Source of the DNA: Saprospirales bacterium | GTDB taxonomy: Bacteria; Bacteroidota; Bacteroidia; Chitinophagales; Saprospiraceae | NCBI GenBank assembly: GCA_016719895.1 | Contig: JADJYG010000008.1 | Span: 1-38,699, forward strand | DNA length: 38,699 nt | Direction of reading: 5' to 3' | Shown: positions 36,425 to 38,699 of the stretch, piece after piece | How positions within the stretch are numbered: position 1 is the first letter of the stretch | How the letters are laid out: every line of letters begins with the position of its first letter | Notes under the pieces: model-generated | Told to the model about the DNA's origin: nothing | Seen by the model: only the letters and a program-made list of their open reading frames with translations | Database searches by the model: none | Translations under genes and position numbers: made by a program

Positions 36425-36454
36425 CGCAACCAGTCTGGTCTGCGAATAATTTTT
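36425..36454 (+). terminator. Rho-independent terminator after the DedA gene
   Basis: CGCAACCAG pairs with CTGGTCTGCG (one bulged base), followed by AATAA and five T at 36450-36454. It lies 8-37 bases after the DedA stop and in front of the convergent aldolase gene. Confidence 0.6.
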
Positions 36455-36473
36455 GTCGCAGCGTTCGCCTCCA

Positions 36474-37106
36474 TCAGGCGTTGCGGCCGATGCAATTCAG
36501 GTCGTCGAAAGCCTGTTTGAGTCGCGCGACAAACGATTTTTCGCCTTCGCGCAGCCAGACCCGCGGGTCGTAAAATTTCTTGTTGGGCTTGTCGGCGCCG
36601 TCGGGGTTGCCGATTTGGGTCTGCAGGTAACCTTTTTTGGCTTCGTAGTAGTTTCGCACGCCGTCCCAGTAAGCCCACTGCATATCGGTGTCGATGTTCA
36701 TTTTGATCGCGCCATAGGAAATGGCTTCCCGGATTTCCTCCTGGCTGGAACCGGAGCCGCCGTGAAACACAAAATGAACCGGCTTTTCGGCCGGCAGGCC
36801 GTATTTCTCCCGGATGTAATCCTGGGAGTTTTTAAGGATAACCGGCTGCAATTGCACATTACCGGGTTTGTACACGCCGTGCACGTTGCCGAATGCGGCG
36901 GCCACGGTGAAGCGCGGACTCACCCGGAGCAGGGTTTCATAAGCATAAGCGACTTCTTCGGGTTGGGTGTACAGGCGGGAGGAATCTACGCCGGTATTGT
37001 CCACGCCGTCTTCTTCACCCCCCGTCACACCCAGTTCGATCTCCAGGGTCATGCCCAGGGGCGCCATGCGGGCCAGGAACTGGCTGCTGATTTCCATGTT
37101 TTCCTG
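36474..37106 (-). CDS. fbaA (partial): class II fructose-bisphosphate aldolase, N-terminally truncated
   Basis: About 210 residues, against about 355 for the full class II enzyme. It matches from QENMEISSQFLARMAPLG, then LEIELGVTGGEEDGVDNTG, SPRFTVAAAFGNVHGVYKPG, FVFHGGSGSSQEEI, KMNIDTDMQWAYWDG and NKKFYDPRVWLREGE to the end. These carry the zinc-binding histidines of the C-terminal part (GNVHG and FHGGSG). Missing are the first 145 or so residues, including the early zinc histidine and the catalytic Asp109 region of E. coli FbaA. Similarity stops at 37106; beyond it the DNA is AT-rich and leads to the IS. It cannot be active as seen. Another intact copy is likely elsewhere in the genome. Confidence 0.88.
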   Translation of the reverse strand, partial: QENMEISSQFLARMAPLGMTLEIELGVTGGEEDGVDNTGVDSSRLYTQPEEVAYAYETLLRVSPRFTVAAAFGNVHGVYKPGNVQLQPVILKNSQDYIREKYGLPAEKPVHFVFHGGSGSSQEEIREAISYGAIKMNIDTDMQWAYWDGVRNYYEAKKGYLQTQIGNPDGADKPNKKFYDPRVWLREGEKSFVARLKQAFDDLNCIGRNA

Positions 37107-37190
37107 TTTTCGACACTTTTTTCATAAAAATCATAATCAATTAATTGTCATTGATTTACGTTAAAACATTTAATTATTTTGATTGTCCCA
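37107..37190. other. AT-rich junction segment between truncated aldolase and IS
   Basis: About 84 bases, strongly AT-rich, holding the inverted repeat AATCAAT / ATTGATT and no gene. It is neither aldolase nor the recognised part of the transposon. It could be the outer end of the IS (if its true end lies further left than the inverted repeat at 37191), or a leftover of a second event. Confidence 0.5.
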
Positions 37191-37203
37191 GACACCCAAA
37201 ATC
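37191..37203 (+). repeat. left inverted repeat of the IS
   Basis: GACACCCAAAATC, matching the inverse complement of 38687-38699 in all 13 bases. Confidence 0.85.
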
Positions 37204-37213
37204 TCTAACTAGG

Positions 37214-38654
37214 ATGTTTTCCGGCAAAAGAATCGGAGCGGCGTGGTCAGCGTCGAGGTGATCGACAAGAGCGGCGGCAAATACCGTTTAGTCAAGACGA
37301 TGAAGCGGCAGTTCCGGATGCTGCCGAGGTAGCGAGGTGGTCAAGCAGGCTGAAACTTGGATAAAGAGCGCCAAGGGCGAAACCAATCTTGATCCCGAAG
37401 TGGGGGGCGGCTGCAACTGAACAGTTTACAGAGAACATCACCCAAATCAGAGTCCGGGGGTTGAATTGCTTGTGGGAAGCCTGTTTGAACAAATCGGTTC
37501 CGGGCAAATCGGATGTCTTATTCAACGTCTGGTGCTGGCGCGGTTATGCTATCTGCCAACAAACTTCGGACAGTGGACTATCTTCCAAATATGAATACCT
37601 TGAAATGGATGTGCAGTCCATCTATAAGTACATGAAAAATTGCCGAAAGCAGAAAGAAGCAGTTGCAACGCATCAGTTTGAGCACACGATGGAGGTTTTG
37701 GGTGGCGAGATGAGCATTGTTTTCTACGACTTGACAACCCTGTATTTTGAGATTGAGCGCAAGAGGATAAGTTGCGCAAGGCGGGGTTTTCCAAAGAAAG
37801 GCAAGCACGCAACATCCACAGATACTCTTGGGGCTTTTGGTCAGCGTGGATGCCTACCCGCTGAAAACGCAGAGATATTGAAACCCAACAAGTTCGAGGG
37901 GCATACGATGTTGCCGTCATTGAGAGCTTTCAAGCAGCAACTATGGTTTAGACAAACTGGTCGTCATCGCGGATTCCTTGCTGTCAAACAGAACTGGAAG
38001 AATTGTTGCAAAGCCAAGGGTACGGAGTTCATTCTTGGCGCACGCATCAAAAATGAAACCAGCGCACGTCCAGCAACAAATTCTGTCCCTTCGGCACAAA
38101 ACGGGGAAATTACCGCCATCGAAAAACCAGAAGGCATCCGGCTGGTCATCGGCTCACTCAGCGGGCGGGGCAAAAAGATGCAGCCAATCAGCAGCGCGGC
38201 TTCCAAAAACTAGAGCGCCAAATCAAAAGCGAGCTCAAAAGCCAACATCAACAACCGGGGTACAACAAATACCTCAAGATGGAGGAAGATCAACATTTCA
38301 ATTGACCATGAAAAATTCAAGGCGGACTAAGATAGGACGGTTTTTGAAAGGCTACCTAAGCAATACCACCTGACAAAATGAAATCATCGAAAGCTTACGG
38401 GCATTGTGGAAAATGAAAGGGCCTTCAGGGTCAGCAAAACGACCTCAAATCAGACCCATATAGGGTGCAACGCCGGATTATGAAGCGCATCTGCATTGGC
38501 ACACGCCCCACGAAGTCTGCAAGAACTTGAACTTAGCTAAAGGACAAAAAATCAACATTGAGCCTGAAAAACAGAAATCGCTAAAACCATCTTCTCCGTT
38601 CAGGTCAAGTTGGTCGAGTCTGACGAAACTATCCAGCAGTTTACACGGGTTTAG
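37214..38654 (+). pseudogene. IS1634-family transposase, interrupted by frameshifts
   Basis: Starts with ATG at 37214 and ends with TAG at 38652-38654 (about 480 residues when read across frames). Recognisable blocks include VVSVEVIDKSGGKYRLVKT, KQAETWIKSAKGETN, SKYEYLEMDVQSIYKYM, EVLGGEMSIVFYDLTTLYFE (the DDE-type first acidic motif), KFEGHTMLP, FILGARIKNETSA, ISIDHEKFKAD and VQVKLVESDETIQQF. The first break is at the very start (ATGTTTTCC for the expected ATGTTTTTCC), again one T short. The longest open fragment is 37389-38213. With this many breaks it is inactive as read, but it has the same error type as the neighbouring genes. Confidence 0.82.
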
Positions 38655-38686
38655 GCAGAAAAAATCTCGCTGATTTATTCGGGTTT

Positions 38687-38699
38687 GATTTTGGGTGTC
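38687..38699 (+). repeat. right inverted repeat of the IS, at the window edge
   Basis: GATTTTGGGTGTC, exact inverse complement of the left repeat at 37191-37203, ending on the last base of the window. Confidence 0.85.

Larger units (their letters stand above)
37191..38699 (+). mobile_element. IS1634-type (IS4 superfamily-like) insertion sequence
   Basis: The first 13 bases (GACACCCAAAATC, 37191-37203) are the exact inverse complement of the last 13 bases of the window (38687-38699), enclosing one transposase gene. The minimum length is 1509 bases; the terminal repeat may continue past the window. The flanking aldolase gene is truncated on the left. Confidence 0.85.

Noticed and set aside
37107..37190. 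Remaining N-terminal part of the aldolase gene in another frame
   Set aside because: None of the three minus-strand frames resembles the conserved aldolase sequence before the QENMEI position, and base composition changes sharply.

Overview
The window looks like a GC-rich chromosome piece from a free-living Bacteroidota bacterium, probably of the Saprospiria or Chitinophagia type (inference). The support is a SusC/SusD pair, several outer-membrane TonB receptors with N-terminal carboxypeptidase-like domains, at least five proteins with a type IX secretion (T9SS) C-terminal sorting domain, Bacteroidota-type -7 promoter motifs (TAnnTTTG), and an IS1634-type transposase.

Left part (1-11.5 kb): the tail of a TonB receptor; a receptor with a staphylococcal-nuclease-like gene upstream of it; a small membrane protein; a two-gene operon of a steroid 5-alpha-reductase-like enzyme and an extended SDR; a membrane protein; a lipoprotein; a T9SS-sorted protein; a small membrane protein and a GNAT acetyltransferase. 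Scattered through it is one family of ATCCTG-rich tandem repeats, which follows stop codons and forms a 1-kb inverted pair of arrays at 7.57-8.60 kb.

Centre (11.5-28.8 kb): a polysaccharide utilization locus, all on the minus strand. In transcription order it holds a membrane-spanning propeller/LuxR regulator, a GH144-type glucanase with FN3 and T9SS domains, a six-module jelly-roll surface protein with a T9SS domain, a GH144-type domain fused to a complete alpha/beta-hydrolase, a GH3 beta-glucosidase, SusC and SusD. The GH144 + GH3 pairing suggests beta-1,2-glucan as substrate, and the fused esterase suggests the glucan carries ester groups. A consistent model is: surface GH144 and binding protein capture and cut the glucan, SusC/D import it, and the periplasmic GH144-esterase and GH3 finish the job.

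Right part (29-34.5 kb): four plus-strand genes, CotH kinase-like (LTD and T9SS domains), DUF4956, an HlyD-like adaptor and a TolC-like channel, a possible trans-envelope export unit with no ABC ATPase. Then an intact endonuclease I, an intact DedA protein, a class II fructose-bisphosphate aldolase missing its N-terminal part, and an IS1634-type element that runs to the last base of the window.

A caution governs 22-34.5 kb and the IS: almost every gene is broken by frameshifts, yet protein similarity continues across them, and most breaks I could place are one-base contractions of short homopolymer runs. That looks more like uncorrected sequencing error than gene decay, so the broken genes are described both as seen and as reconstructed.
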